NCBI RefSeq assembly: GCF_000429765.1
Contig: NZ_AUCM01000016.1
Location: 1 to 64,000 of the forward strand
Direction: 5' to 3'
From: Gemmobacter nectariphilus DSM 15620
Lineage (GTDB): Bacteria; Pseudomonadota; Alphaproteobacteria; Rhodobacterales; Rhodobacteraceae
Length of the DNA stretch: 64,000 nucleotides
Part shown: one piece after another, positions 8,266 to 16,441 of the stretch
Layout: every line of letters starts with the position of its first letter
How positions within the stretch are numbered: position 1 is the stretch's first letter
Translations under genes and position numbers: made by a program
The notes under the pieces: model-generated
Database searches by the model: none
What the model was told of the DNA's origin: nothing
The model's input: only the letters and a program-made list of their open reading frames with translations

Positions 8266-9438
8266 CTAAAGTTCCCAGCCTAGGCCCCTGTCGTGTTTGT
8301 GCTGCCTTTCCAGTTCTAGCTGGCGCAGCCGTTCGCGCTCTTCTTCCAGCTTGCGCTGCTGCTCCTGGCGCGGATCGGGTTTGTCCCGTGCCAGCACCTG
8401 GTTGAGCCGATTGCGGATCGAGTTCGCACCTGCCCCTCTGTCGGCTTCATCCGCGCCAAGATCCCGCCCCGCAATCCGCGCCAGACGCTGCTTGATCTCG
8501 TCCTGGTCCAGTTCCTTCGCCTGTCGCCCTGCGGCGGCGCGCAACGCCGCCAGCCCCGCGCCGACATGGCCCTGTCCCTCTTCCCGGGCCTCGGCGTAAG
8601 CATCGCGCGCCAGTTCCAGCCGCTCGCGCATTTCCGCGAACATCGTCTTGGCCTGGCGGGTAGCATGCACCCGCGCACCCCTCTGGGTCAGCGGCGCGTA
8701 ATCTCGGCCCTCGGCCTCGGCGGCAAACTGTTCGCGGCGCTCAATGGCATTGGCAGCGGGGCCAAGCTTCAGCTCCGGCTCGCGGTCAAGTTCCTCGGCC
8801 TTCAACGTGTCGCCAAGCGACAGCGCCTCTTCGCGCTGCACCTCTAATGACCGATGATCGACGCGCTCTTCCTGCCCTGCCAGCTCAAGGGCGCGGTTTT
8901 GCAACTCGGCCCAGTAGCCGCGCATGGCCTCGATCTCCGGCCCGCCCGTGCTGGCCGCATCAAGAATGCGGGTTTTGTCGGTCAGCCCCTCGGCAGACAG
9001 AACGCGGGTGGTGGTCAGGATATGGGCGTGATGATTGCGCTGATCACCCTCGCGGTGCGGCGCATGGATGGCCACATCTGCTGCCACGCCATAGCGCTCG
9101 ACGAGCTGCGCGGCGAAGGCCCGCGTGATCTCGATCCGCGCGGCGTCCGATATCTCGGACGGCAAGGCCAGCTCCCATTCGCGGGCGGTCACCGAATTTG
9201 AGCGGGTCTCGCGCGCCTCGGCGGCGTTCCAGAGCGCGGCCCGGTCCTGCGCCCAGGACGGCGCATCATCTGGGGCGAGAATGAAGCAGGCCTCGACCCC
9301 GCGCTTGGCGGTGTAATCATGCATGCGCCCTTCCCGGTCACAGGCAATGACGGAGGCCGACCGATAGGCCGCCGCCGCCGTGGCGGAACGCCCGGCGCTG
9401 CGTTTAATCGTCTTGACCGAGAGGTGGTAGCTGGCCAT
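8266..9438 (-). CDS. MobA/MobL-type relaxase (MobQ family)
   Basis: A 390-residue protein with the MobA/MobL N-terminal fold: it starts MASYHLSVKTIKRSAGRSA and has the metal-binding three-His motif HREGDQRNHHAHIL near residue 150. The C-terminal half is charged and helical (coiled-coil-like, rich in Glu/Arg/Gln). It is shorter than RSF1010 MobA because it lacks a primase domain. It should nick the origin of transfer and pilot the strand, so the replicon is probably mobilisable with help from another conjugation system. No type IV secretion genes occur in this window. A matching nic-like core lies 520 bp upstream. Confidence 0.85.
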   Translation of the reverse strand: MASYHLSVKTIKRSAGRSATAAAAYRSASVIACDREGRMHDYTAKRGVEACFILAPDDAPSWAQDRAALWNAAEARETRSNSVTAREWELALPSEISDAARIEITRAFAAQLVERYGVAADVAIHAPHREGDQRNHHAHILTTTRVLSAEGLTDKTRILDAASTGGPEIEAMRGYWAELQNRALELAGQEERVDHRSLEVQREEALSLGDTLKAEELDREPELKLGPAANAIERREQFAAEAEGRDYAPLTQRGARVHATRQAKTMFAEMRERLELARDAYAEAREEGQGHVGAGLAALRAAAGRQAKELDQDEIKQRLARIAGRDLGADEADRGAGANSIRNRLNQVLARDKPDPRQEQQRKLEEERERLRQLELERQHKHDRGLGWEL

Positions 9439-9470
9439 GGCCGCGCCCTACCGATCCGGTGACGGGCAAA

Positions 9471-9590
9471 GGCCGGCAGACTGCCAGACAGGCAAACTGG
9501 CAGACATGCAATCTGGCAGGCTGCCTTCTGGCCATCCGGGCAAGCAGGCGACCGTGCAAACAGGCAGACATGCAGCCACGCCGACAGGCG
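9471..9590 (+). repeat. degenerate 8-bp tandem repeat array
   Basis: About fifteen consecutive 8-bp units with consensus near GACWGGCA run without gaps, for example GACTGCCA, GACAGGCA, AACTGGCA, GACATGCA, ATCTGGCA, then later AACAGGCA, GACATGCA, GACAGGCG. A 16-bp higher-order period is also visible (9487-9502 and 9503-9518 are near copies). The array lies just upstream of the relaxase start and downstream of the nic-like site. It could be an iteron-like protein-binding array or part of oriT. Confidence 0.7.
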
Positions 9591-9921
9591 GGCGATCATG
9601 CGGCCAGCGAAGCGCGGGGCCATCGCCAGGATGGGCCACGGTTTGCCGGACAAGCGCAGCGCGGCAAACCCGATCCGGCAGGGCACCCCCAAAGTGGGGA
9701 GCCCGGAACCGGATCGCCCGCTGGCGCGGGCGACCTCGTGGAACTGCCCCGCTCTCGGGGCCAGTTCCAAAGAGGGCGACAGGGACAGCGGGGCGCAATC
9801 CAACCGCGAAGGTTGGCCAGGAAGGGTTCGGGAAGGCGGGACGCGCTTCCTGATCCGGCGCAACAAGCGCCGGACTGGGGACGCCGTCGGCGGGGGGCCT
9901 TGCCCCCGGAGAGACCGCACC
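9591..9921. other. GC-rich non-coding stretch between relaxase and nic site
   Basis: No gene is supported. Open frames exist on both strands because of very high GC, but their translations are Pro/Arg/Gly-rich, have no domain and no ribosome site. I treat the stretch as part of the transfer-origin region. Confidence 0.5.
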
Positions 9922-9978
9922 CAAATCTCGGAAGCGCCGCAGGCGGTGGAGAGTTTGCATAAGTGCGCCCTTAGGGGC
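9922..9978 (+). other. candidate oriT with RSF1010-like nic core
   Basis: TAAGTGCGCCCT at 9960-9971 is identical to the nick-region core of RSF1010/R1162 (MobQ) origins, where cleavage falls between TAAGTGCG and CCCT. Upstream, CAAATCTC (9922-9929) and GAGTTTG (9951-9957) form imperfect inverted arms, as in known MobQ oriTs. Downstream, GCGCCC-TTAG-GGGCGC (9965-9978 region) forms a second dyad. The pairing with a MobQ relaxase in the same region makes the call strong. The core is established knowledge; the function here is inferred. Confidence 0.7.
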
Positions 9979-10100
9979 GCCGATTTCTGCTTAGTGTTGC
10001 GGTCGGCTCCCGAACTGAACGAACTGCGCAGTTTTTCGGATTGGGGACTGCCTGAAGAGGCGCTACTGGCGTAGCGATTCAGTGCGAAGGAAGACGCCCG
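9979..10100. other. non-coding spacer
   Basis: No gene seen between the nic-like site and the short leftward ORF that ends at 10101. Confidence 0.4.
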
Positions 10101-10277
10101 TCAGCCAACCTTCAGGGCCGTAGCGCCTATATCAGCAAGGAACTCCCTCCGCCTACGAAACGCTGCCCGTAGCGCTTCCGTCGGTGAGGGCGGACAGTCC
10201 AAAGCCTCGAAGAGCACCTTATGGTCGCATGGCTTCAAGTTCGTGACCTCCGCGCTATTTTCGTCTGCCGGTTTCAT
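10101..10277 (-). CDS. 58-codon ORF with DUF1778-like tail
   Basis: A short frame starting MKPADENSAEV. The segment LFEALDCPPSPTEALRAAF resembles the C-terminal toxin-neutralising tail of DUF1778/TacA antitoxins (F-x-ALD-x-PP-x-P-x-EALR), but the N-terminal ribbon-helix-helix DNA-binding part is absent. It is in the same frame as, and 36 bp downstream of, the RES gene, so it may be a third cistron of that operon or a remnant. The ribosome site is weak (GAAGA). Moderate confidence that it is expressed. Confidence 0.4.
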   Translation of the reverse strand: MKPADENSAEVTNLKPCDHKVLFEALDCPPSPTEALRAAFRRRREFLADIGATALKVG

Positions 10278-10313
10278 TTCTTCGGCCCCCCAAAACGCAT
10301 TCGCCGTTACTCG

Positions 10314-11015
10314 TCAGCCGACTGCCGTAATCGAGTAGTGCGGTGTCCCATCCCAAACAAGATCCCAAGACGCGCCCGGCCGGACGTTCTGGATCGCATG
10401 GGGCTCGAAGCACACGAGGCAATTCCCGCCCGGCGCGGGAGCCCGAACTGAGGGGTAAATCAAGCCCCGCGATCCACCCCGACGGAGATGCAGGGCGAGG
10501 CTTTGGCCCTCGGGATATCCGACAGCCGGATCGGGATGCAGAGCCGGATGACCCGGCTCGTCGGTCATGTTTTCGAAGATGCCAATGAAGTCCGCCAGCA
10601 GTTCCACATACCGGGCGCTGTCATGGAAGCTGCCGGCAAAGCCGAGTTCGCGCGTGCGGTGCCAGGCCACTTCGCTGACCGACACCATGACATCCCATGC
10701 GCAATACCAGGCGCCGCGCTCCTCGGTGTTGAAGCGGTTTCCGCCGACGCGGGTATAGGTGAAGGCGGCATTGACATGACTGTCGCCGTAGATGCGCAGA
10801 TCGCGGCTCCGGCGCTGCCAGGCAAGCTCGCGCGGGTCCAGATGGGGATTGCGGCCACGTTCGGCCAGAAGGCGGCCGCTGGTCAGGCCTTCGATCTCTG
10901 CGAGGATCTCCATCTCGTCATCAGTATCGACGAGACCGCGCAGGGATGGCGGCTTGTGGTAGGTGGCGGGCAGTAGACGAACGAGACCGCGATCAGAAAT
11001 CTCGGTCTGCTTCAT
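10314..11015 (-). CDS. RES-domain toxin (NAD+-degrading)
   Basis: A 233-residue RES-family protein. The start at 11015 is used because the ATG overlaps the upstream antitoxin stop (ATGA); the open frame runs further upstream only by reading through the antitoxin in another frame. Conserved features include LVRLLP near the start, the FNTEERGAWYCAWD segment with the RES Glu/Tyr residues, a Ser-containing SVSEVAWH helix, and a RGLIYPSVRA region. RES toxins deplete NAD+ by phosphorolysis or hydrolysis. It is translationally coupled to the Xre/ParS antitoxin and probably stabilises the plasmid. Confidence 0.85.
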   Translation of the reverse strand: MKQTEISDRGLVRLLPATYHKPPSLRGLVDTDDEMEILAEIEGLTSGRLLAERGRNPHLDPRELAWQRRSRDLRIYGDSHVNAAFTYTRVGGNRFNTEERGAWYCAWDVMVSVSEVAWHRTRELGFAGSFHDSARYVELLADFIGIFENMTDEPGHPALHPDPAVGYPEGQSLALHLRRGGSRGLIYPSVRAPAPGGNCLVCFEPHAIQNVRPGASWDLVWDGTPHYSITAVG

Positions 11016-11401
11016 GCCCCACCACGCAACGCATCGAGATAAGTCCGCACCGCCACGATCTGCGGCAAACCCCCGTCGATGGCGGTGTCGACGGGACGGC
11101 TGCCCCCGAACAGCGGACCGGTGTTCGGCCGGGTAAACCAGCTTCGCGCGAGCGGCTCGGAGAAGTAGAGCTCGAGCGACTTGTAAATGCCGATCACCGC
11201 ACTGAGCCGCAGCAGCTGGTCCTTCGTCAGTTCCCCCGCAAAGTCCGGCTTCTTGGCGCGCTTCCACGTGCTCTCCGACATGTCGGCAAGGCCAGCCGCT
11301 TCCTTGAGGCTGAGACCCCAAGCATCGACCACCCGGGTATAGGCTTTCAACGCGACGGCGTTGATCTGTGCGGGTTCCCGGATTTTCTCAGCAACGTACA
11401 T
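11012..11401 (-). CDS. Xre/MbcA/ParS-type antitoxin of RES
   Basis: A 129-residue antitoxin. The start at 11401 (MYVAEKIREP) is preferred over the ATG at 11413 because GGAGG lies 5 nt before it. The N-terminal half carries a helix-turn-helix (WGLSLKEAAGLADMSESTWKRA). The C-terminal ~50 residues form the MbcA/ParS toxin-binding domain (YFSEPLARSWFTRPN, then LPQIVAVRTYLDALRGGA). It would bind RES and repress its own promoter, where a 10-bp repeat is found. Confidence 0.85.
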   Translation of the reverse strand: MYVAEKIREPAQINAVALKAYTRVVDAWGLSLKEAAGLADMSESTWKRAKKPDFAGELTKDQLLRLSAVIGIYKSLELYFSEPLARSWFTRPNTGPLFGGSRPVDTAIDGGLPQIVAVRTYLDALRGGA

Positions 11402-11425
11402 GGCGTCCTCCATTGGCCTGAATAT

Positions 11426-11457
11426 AGATCATATGGCCTCCGTGTAAAGATCAAATG
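11426..11457 (-). promoter_or_regulatory. direct-repeat operator of the RES/Xre operon
   Basis: AGATCATATG (11426-11435) and AGATCAAATG (11448-11457) are near-identical and 22 bp apart, that is, two helical turns, placing both on one face of the helix. They lie 25-56 bp upstream of the antitoxin start, which is where an autoregulating Xre-type antitoxin would bind. Confidence 0.45.
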
Positions 11458-11471
11458 AACCTAACGCGCTC

Positions 11472-12116
11472 TCACCCTAAGCGGCGCCCTCCTTCGGTGA
11501 AGGTGTACTCGTTCACGACGATCCCCTCCTCGATGGCCTCGTCCGAGGTCAGGTGGTCGTATTCAGCCTGAAGCTGGCGGTAGAGCCAGCGGGCCAGATC
11601 ACGCAGCGCCTCGGTCACGATCTCCTCGGCGTCTTCGGTCGGCGGCTGCCAGGTCGGGCTGTCCCGCGTGACGTCCACCGACATCGTGTACTCGTGGTAG
11701 TAGCGCCCGCGATGGCTGACCTCGGCGGCAAGCTGGTAGAAGTTGCGGCGCTGGATGGCCTGCAGCCGGTCAGCGATGCCGTGCAGCGTCGCGTCCGTGG
11801 GCGCGTAGTCCCGGATGCGCGTGGCCCCGCCCTTGGCGTGGGACCAGTAGCTTTCAAAGCAAGCGCCGTCGCCCTGGCTGCAGAACCCGGAGAACCAGAT
11901 ACAGAGCTTGGGCCGCGTCCCGCCGCCCATCAGGCGGACGGGGGTGGTCTTCAGCCGGATGCCGAGGATTTCGCAGACCCGCTCGAAATCCTCGTAGACC
12001 GCGTCCCACCAATCGTCGTGGGGGCCAAGCTCGCGATACCAGCTGCGGGCCTTTTCCTTGGCGGCATCTGAAAGTTCTGGGAACTGGTAGACGGTGGTGC
12101 AGATGAGCTCAGGCAT
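11472..12116 (-). CDS. conserved plasmid protein, unknown function
   Basis: A 214-residue protein. The start at 12116 (MPELICTTVYQF) has GAGGA upstream and overlaps the previous stop by 8 bp; the longer frame lacks a site. The sequence is rich in Tyr, Trp and acidic residues (ELSDAAKEKARSWYRELG, HDDWWDAVYEDFERV). I recall similar proteins annotated loosely as antitoxins of stability systems on phages and plasmids, but I see no DNA-binding motif. It is cytoplasmic and coupled to the gene at 12109. Confidence 0.65.
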   Translation of the reverse strand: MPELICTTVYQFPELSDAAKEKARSWYRELGPHDDWWDAVYEDFERVCEILGIRLKTTPVRLMGGGTRPKLCIWFSGFCSQGDGACFESYWSHAKGGATRIRDYAPTDATLHGIADRLQAIQRRNFYQLAAEVSHRGRYYHEYTMSVDVTRDSPTWQPPTEDAEEIVTEALRDLARWLYRQLQAEYDHLTSDEAIEEGIVVNEYTFTEGGRRLG

Positions 12117-12528
12117 CGATGTCCTCCCCGTTGAGAGCCGCGGCCAGCCATTCGTGACTGCTGGTCCAGCCGAAGGATTTCCGCGCACCGAGATCGATGA
12201 CATGCGCGCCGCCGCCGAAGGCGTCGAGGCGCGGCCGGGAGCAGGTCAGGGCGTACTGGAACCCCCAGAGGCCGGCGAGGTCGATCTCTTCCGCAAGGCG
12301 CAACACGAAGCGGATGACGGCTTCGACATCGCCGTGGTCGTCGTCATGGATCCAGATGGCGCTGCCCTCGGGCGCGTCCTGGAGCACGAGATCAAAGCCT
12401 GCGACCTCCGGGTCGTCTGCGTCCTGATCTGCGGCGCGAAGTTCCTGGAACAGCGCGAGCGCGCGGGCAGCCTTGTCGGGGGTGCCGACATCGAGCAGGC
12501 ACGAGAAATGGGTGAAGTAATCCGCCAT
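12109..12528 (-). CDS. conserved plasmid protein, unknown function
   Basis: A 139-residue acidic protein starting MADYFTHFSCLLDVGT, with a good GGAGG site before the ATG. It has no membrane segment or signal. The HDDDHGDVEAVIRFVLRLAEE segment is strongly acidic, and RKSFGWTSSHEWLAAALNG closes the protein. It is coupled to 11472-12116 by an 8-bp overlap, so the two probably work together. Function not recognised. Confidence 0.65.
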   Translation of the reverse strand: MADYFTHFSCLLDVGTPDKAARALALFQELRAADQDADDPEVAGFDLVLQDAPEGSAIWIHDDDHGDVEAVIRFVLRLAEEIDLAGLWGFQYALTCSRPRLDAFGGGAHVIDLGARKSFGWTSSHEWLAAALNGEDIDA

Positions 12529-12551
12529 GGGGACCTCCTGAATGGGAAAGA

Positions 12552-12569
12552 CCCGGCCGAGAGGCCGGG
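12552..12569. terminator. GC hairpin between small plasmid genes
   Basis: CCCGGCC-GAGA-GGCCGGG forms a perfect 7-bp stem with a tetraloop but no T tract follows on either strand. It lies between the leftward genes starting at 12801 and 12528 and may attenuate or process the transcript. Confidence 0.35.
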
Positions 12570-12603
12570 CACTCGATTGGGATGAAGGGGTGGTCGGGGG
12601 CGA

Positions 12604-12801
12604 TTAGCCTGTGGAACTGTCGCCCGCCGCCTGTCGCGCGGCATGGGCGCAGAGCATCTGCCGATAGAAGCGCTTGCGCGCGGCCCGGAAGCCGCGAACG
12701 GCGCGCGTGTCGGGGTGCAGCGCCCGGACCGCTGCCCGAAGGACGGCGAAGGGCGAAGCCGTCGCTGGCACGCCGAGGCGCTGATAGGCTGAATCGGTCA
12801 T
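12604..12801 (-). CDS. small conserved plasmid protein
   Basis: A 65-residue basic protein (MTDSAYQRLGVPATASPF...). It resembles a shortened J-like helical hairpin: VLRAAVRALHPDTR followed by ARKRFYRQMLCAHAAR. The HPD triplet of J domains is present, but the rest of the fold is too short to call a DnaJ. It starts 1 bp after the stop of the interrupted gene at 12803, so it was the second gene of that operon before the transposon insertion. Confidence 0.55.
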   Translation of the reverse strand: MTDSAYQRLGVPATASPFAVLRAAVRALHPDTRAVRGFRAARKRFYRQMLCAHAARQAAGDSSTG

Positions 12802-12802
12802 C

Positions 12803-13093
12803 TCAGGTGACCTCGACCACGGGCGAGGCGAGATGCGGATCGACCAGCGCCTCGATCCGCGCCGACCGGCCCATCCAGGGCTCGGGCCGGATGGCCTTCA
12901 CCCAGTCGGCAAAGCTCGGGATGAAGCCGAGGTCCTCCTTGACATGCTGCTCACCGACCCAGCGGGTCGGGATGATGCGCCCGGTCGAGAGTGTGAGGGT
13001 GCGACCGAAGATCGTCTCGGCCATGAAGATGCCCTCGGCATGGTGGCGCAAGGCCCGGTGCCGAAAGTCCGCTGTGATCTCCTTGCTCTGGTC
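12803..13093 (-). pseudogene. C-terminal part of a split DUF6915-like gene
   Basis: The 96 residues from the Asp codon at 13091-13093 to the stop (DQSKEITADFRHRALRHHAE onward, ending PVVEVT) are the C-terminal three quarters of a small plasmid protein I recall as DUF6915. Its missing start, MAHPYHHALSSVKKWGG to HAW, is found at 21137-21220, across the Tn554-like element. Joining the two gives a continuous ~126-residue protein. The frame upstream of 13093 is transposon sequence. Confidence 0.8.
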
Positions 13094-13144
13094 GATTATG
13101 TGGACAGCACGCCCGCGGCGGCGTTTTGCCATATGCTGGACGGT

Positions 13145-14332
13145 ATGACCCCGGAATCTCTTGAGGCGCTGATGTTCAAACTGACAGGTTCCGTTAGCGG
13201 CGGCACAATTCTGGTGACAGATTTGGACGGTAATCCAGTCGAGCCGATCTGTCGATTTGCTGCCTACTTGCTGGCGAAAGCATATTCGCCCAACACCGCC
13301 CTCGCCTATGCGCGCGACCTCATTCATCTCTGGACCTTTCTCTCAACACAAGGAATTCATTGGACCTCCTTCTCCCCTGAACTCTCAGCCGCCTTCCTGG
13401 GGCACCTTCGGTCGGTGCCAGCCAATCGCAAGCGCCGGGACACTTCGATCAGACTTGTGGTGAGTGAGGGGGCGCCCGTTGCAAAAGGACTGTCGGCCGC
13501 CACGATCAATCGCGCCCTTGTGGCGGTCGACGCCTTCTATCGTTGGGCGATTTTCACCGGAGCGTTCAGCGTGGCAAACCCGATCGTGAAGAAACAAGAT
13601 CAAACATCTTGGCGGGTGAGCGACAGGCACAGGCCGTTTCTGACTGGGATTTTACGGCAGAGGTCTGAGGTCAGAGAATTGCGCCTCAAGACCATGCAGC
13701 GGCTTCCAAGACCGATGAATCAGCAACAGGTCGAAGGCCTAATGGCCGCCACGCGCAATCTCCGCGATCGCAGCTTGGTATTGCTGATGCTGAACGGAGG
13801 CCTTCGCCCCGGAGAAGTCCTCGGCTTACATCTGGCCGATATCGGCTACGGGCGCCGCCGCATCTTCGTGCGCTGCCGCGATGATCATCCAAAGGGCGCA
13901 CGATCGAAGTCCCGCGTCGAGCGCGTAGTCGATTTGCATGATGGCGAGACACTGGAAACCCTGAACGCATACGTCATGCACGAACGACCAAGTGATGCTG
14001 ACGTTCCTTTCGTGTTCCTGGTCGGCGGCACAGGCGTAAACCGTCAAGAACCGCTGTCCTATTCTGCGCTGGCGCGACTTTTCGCTCGCGCATGTGAGCG
14101 CGCCGAGATCCGTGAGCCGTGGATGACCCCGCACGCCCTTCGCCACACCCATGCGACGCGCATGTGGGAGGCAGGGATGCGAGAACTGACATTACAGAAG
14201 CGATTGGGTCATGCCTCGCCGGAATCGACCAGAATTTACACAAGGGTATCCGACGCCGTAGTGGTCGCCGAGTATCGACACGCCTTGGGTCTGGACCGTC
14301 CTTCGCAAACAACGGACGGAGAGGCTCTGTGA
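13145..14332 (+). CDS. tyrosine recombinase, Tn554 TnpA-like
   Basis: About 395 residues. Catalytic residues are visible: Arg in LNGGLRPGEVLGL, the H-x-x-R box in HALRHTHATRMW, the second His in RLGHASPEST, and the Tyr nucleophile in RIYTRVSD. The N-terminal SAM-like core-binding domain starts around PICRFAAYLLAKAYSPNTALAY. Start choice is open: ATGs at 13133, 13145 and 13172 are all in frame, and only 13172 has a good ribosome site (TTGAGG). Size and order match TnpA of Tn554. The stop overlaps the next gene (GTGA). Confidence 0.85.
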   Translation: MTPESLEALMFKLTGSVSGGTILVTDLDGNPVEPICRFAAYLLAKAYSPNTALAYARDLIHLWTFLSTQGIHWTSFSPELSAAFLGHLRSVPANRKRRDTSIRLVVSEGAPVAKGLSAATINRALVAVDAFYRWAIFTGAFSVANPIVKKQDQTSWRVSDRHRPFLTGILRQRSEVRELRLKTMQRLPRPMNQQQVEGLMAATRNLRDRSLVLLMLNGGLRPGEVLGLHLADIGYGRRRIFVRCRDDHPKGARSKSRVERVVDLHDGETLETLNAYVMHERPSDADVPFVFLVGGTGVNRQEPLSYSALARLFARACERAEIREPWMTPHALRHTHATRMWEAGMRELTLQKRLGHASPESTRIYTRVSDAVVVAEYRHALGLDRPSQTTDGEAL

Positions 14333-16359
14333 CCCATGTATCGCCAAAATCGGACGTCGACCGCCCTGTCATATTTGAGCACGCAGACGAAGCTGACTAT
14401 GCGGCATTTCTGGCGCGCATCCCGATGGCTGACAGTTTTCGCCGCAAGCGGCTGATATACCGATCCACGTTTATTGAGAGTTGGCCGGATATCAGGGATT
14501 GGTTCGCTGCCCCCCTGCCCATCAGAATTGGCTGCCTAAATGGTGACAAGCAGGCCCACCCGACTTATCCGGTCAGCTTTCGGGCCCGCAGCTATCTTTA
14601 TTACGCAGCCATGACCGACCGAATCCGGTTGGACTACGATTTCCTGTTCGCAGTCGGGAACATGCGTGTGGCGGAGACGATGGAGCCATTGAACGCCTAT
14701 GAGGGGCTCGACGCATTGGTCGCGGACAGTGCGAAGATTGGCTATTCCGCAACCGGCGTGCAAGCAGCGCTCCGCGTGGTTTTGCCACGCCTTGCGATGA
14801 ACACGGGTGTTCGCTCTTTCGGCGAACTTCGCCAGCATCACCTCGACGAAATGATCGCAGGTGTCGACGCCTTCGCCGCACGGCATGACACTCATATCTT
14901 CCGAAACGAGAAAGAAGACTTCCCGGCAGGCTTTCAGCGCAGCTGGCGGGTCAAAACCCGCATTCTGCAGCTGCTCCTCTTCCAAAACGGGAATGATGTC
15001 ATCCGGCCTCAGATTATCCAAGACAAACGCAAGCCGATCGCTTCGCCGAGGCCAGACCTCCAGGAATGGGCAAACCGGTGGCTTGAGAGAAAGCGGGTCA
15101 GTCTTGCTCGCCCGACGGTAGATCACATGGCCGTTTCGATGAGGCATTTTGTGACTTACTTGTCTACCCGACAGCCCAGCATTTTGAACTTTGCTGATAT
15201 CAATCCTGAGCTTTTCAACGATTACCTTCGCCACCTTCAGTTCGACATTGCACCACGCACAGGCGCGCCGCTGTCCATAAACGCTCGTCGAGCAAGGGCG
15301 GGCACTGTTGCCAAGTTCCTGTCTGATGGCGCGGCATGGGACTGGCCCAATTTTCCAACACGGCCGATTCTTGATCCGAACGATCTGCCGAAGTTGGCAC
15401 ACCGCGTGCCAAGGTTTATTCCAGAGGACCAGCTGTCGCGCCTTATGGCGCAGCTGCCGAGCCTCGAGTGTGAGTTTCAGAAGGCAGCGCTCCTGATCGC
15501 CCGCTGGTCTGGCGCTCGGCGGGGAGAGGTGATTCGGCTCCGCTTGGACTGCCTGGATCAGTATCCCGACGGGACCTTCCGACTGCGGATACCCGCTGGA
15601 AAGACTATGCGGGAACGCCTGGTGCCTTTGCATGACGACGCCGCAACGGCATTGCACGAAGTCATCCAGCGACGGCTCGAAGCCAACGACCGTCCGATCC
15701 GGGATGACAAGACTGGCGACTTGGTCCGCTATGTCTTCTTTCGCCGCAGCGGGCGGATGTCGGCAGACTATTTGCTACAATACCCCCTGAATCAGATGTG
15801 CAGACTCGCCGGGCTGGTCGATCAAGATGGAAAGCCGATAGTTACCAGCCATCGGTTTCGGCACACTGTGGGCACGCAACTTGCCGAACGAGGTGCCAAG
15901 TTGCACACGATCATGAGCGTCTTGGGGCATCAGACGCCGCACATGTCCATGGTCTACGCACGGATCAGCGACGCCGAAGTGCTGCGCGACTACCGCAGCG
16001 TTCTGGGACCCGGCGAAATGATTGCCGGACCGGGCGCAGAAGCGATCCGCGCAGGAAAGCTGTCATGCGCGGCGATCGACTGGCTTAAGTCGAACTTCAT
16101 CAAGACCGAGCTCGAACTTGGCCATTGTCTACGCCTGCCGTCGGAGGGACCTTGCGAATGCGACCTGTATCTCAGCTGCGCCAAGTTCGTCACGACCAAA
16201 GCTTACGCTGGTCGGCTGCAAGAGCGGAGAAAACTCGAGTTAGTACTTGCTGAAGATGCGCGCGAGCGGGGATGGTCTAAAGAGGTCGAACGACATCAGA
16301 GCACAGCTTCGCGCATCGAACGTCTGTTGAAGGATCTGGGTGAAGAAGCCGACCCATAG
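14329..16359 (+). CDS. tyrosine recombinase, Tn554 TnpB-like
   Basis: A 676-residue recombinase starting at a GTG that overlaps the previous stop, with GGAGAGG upstream. The last ~300 residues are the catalytic domain: Arg in RWSGARRGEVIRL, HRFRH, then LGHQTPH and Tyr in MVYARISD. After it comes a Cys-containing tail (GHCLRLPSEGPCECDLYLSC), typical of TnpB-like recombinases and possibly metal-binding, then a short coiled coil. The long N-terminal part is specific to this family. It works with the first recombinase to excise and insert the element. Confidence 0.85.
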   Translation: MTHVSPKSDVDRPVIFEHADEADYAAFLARIPMADSFRRKRLIYRSTFIESWPDIRDWFAAPLPIRIGCLNGDKQAHPTYPVSFRARSYLYYAAMTDRIRLDYDFLFAVGNMRVAETMEPLNAYEGLDALVADSAKIGYSATGVQAALRVVLPRLAMNTGVRSFGELRQHHLDEMIAGVDAFAARHDTHIFRNEKEDFPAGFQRSWRVKTRILQLLLFQNGNDVIRPQIIQDKRKPIASPRPDLQEWANRWLERKRVSLARPTVDHMAVSMRHFVTYLSTRQPSILNFADINPELFNDYLRHLQFDIAPRTGAPLSINARRARAGTVAKFLSDGAAWDWPNFPTRPILDPNDLPKLAHRVPRFIPEDQLSRLMAQLPSLECEFQKAALLIARWSGARRGEVIRLRLDCLDQYPDGTFRLRIPAGKTMRERLVPLHDDAATALHEVIQRRLEANDRPIRDDKTGDLVRYVFFRRSGRMSADYLLQYPLNQMCRLAGLVDQDGKPIVTSHRFRHTVGTQLAERGAKLHTIMSVLGHQTPHMSMVYARISDAEVLRDYRSVLGPGEMIAGPGAEAIRAGKLSCAAIDWLKSNFIKTELELGHCLRLPSEGPCECDLYLSCAKFVTTKAYAGRLQERRKLELVLAEDARERGWSKEVERHQSTASRIERLLKDLGEEADP

Positions 16360-16441
16360 CAGTGAGCGAACGACAAATAAGCTATGTTGACATCGGATTG
16401 CGTCGGCCAAACCGCGCGCTATAGCAAACTCATACCAGATG

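Noticed and set aside
9448-9960. 170-codon leftward frame between relaxase and nic site, possible mobC
   Set aside because: The translation is low-complexity because it runs through the 8-bp repeat array, and it has no MobC or TraD-like helix-turn-helix.
11016-11321. N-terminal extension of the RES protein by 102 codons
   Set aside because: It is simply the other frame of the antitoxin gene; the ATG at 11015 overlapping the antitoxin stop is the natural start.
13094-13150. Left-end copy of the 34-bp inverted repeat seen at the transposon right end
   Set aside because: Only a short, weak match (TATGTGGAC) is present; not enough to claim terminal repeats.
16360-16441. A tnpC gene completing the Tn554 set
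   Set aside because: No rightward frame of suitable length follows tnpB; the next gene is a leftward membrane protein unrelated to TnpC.
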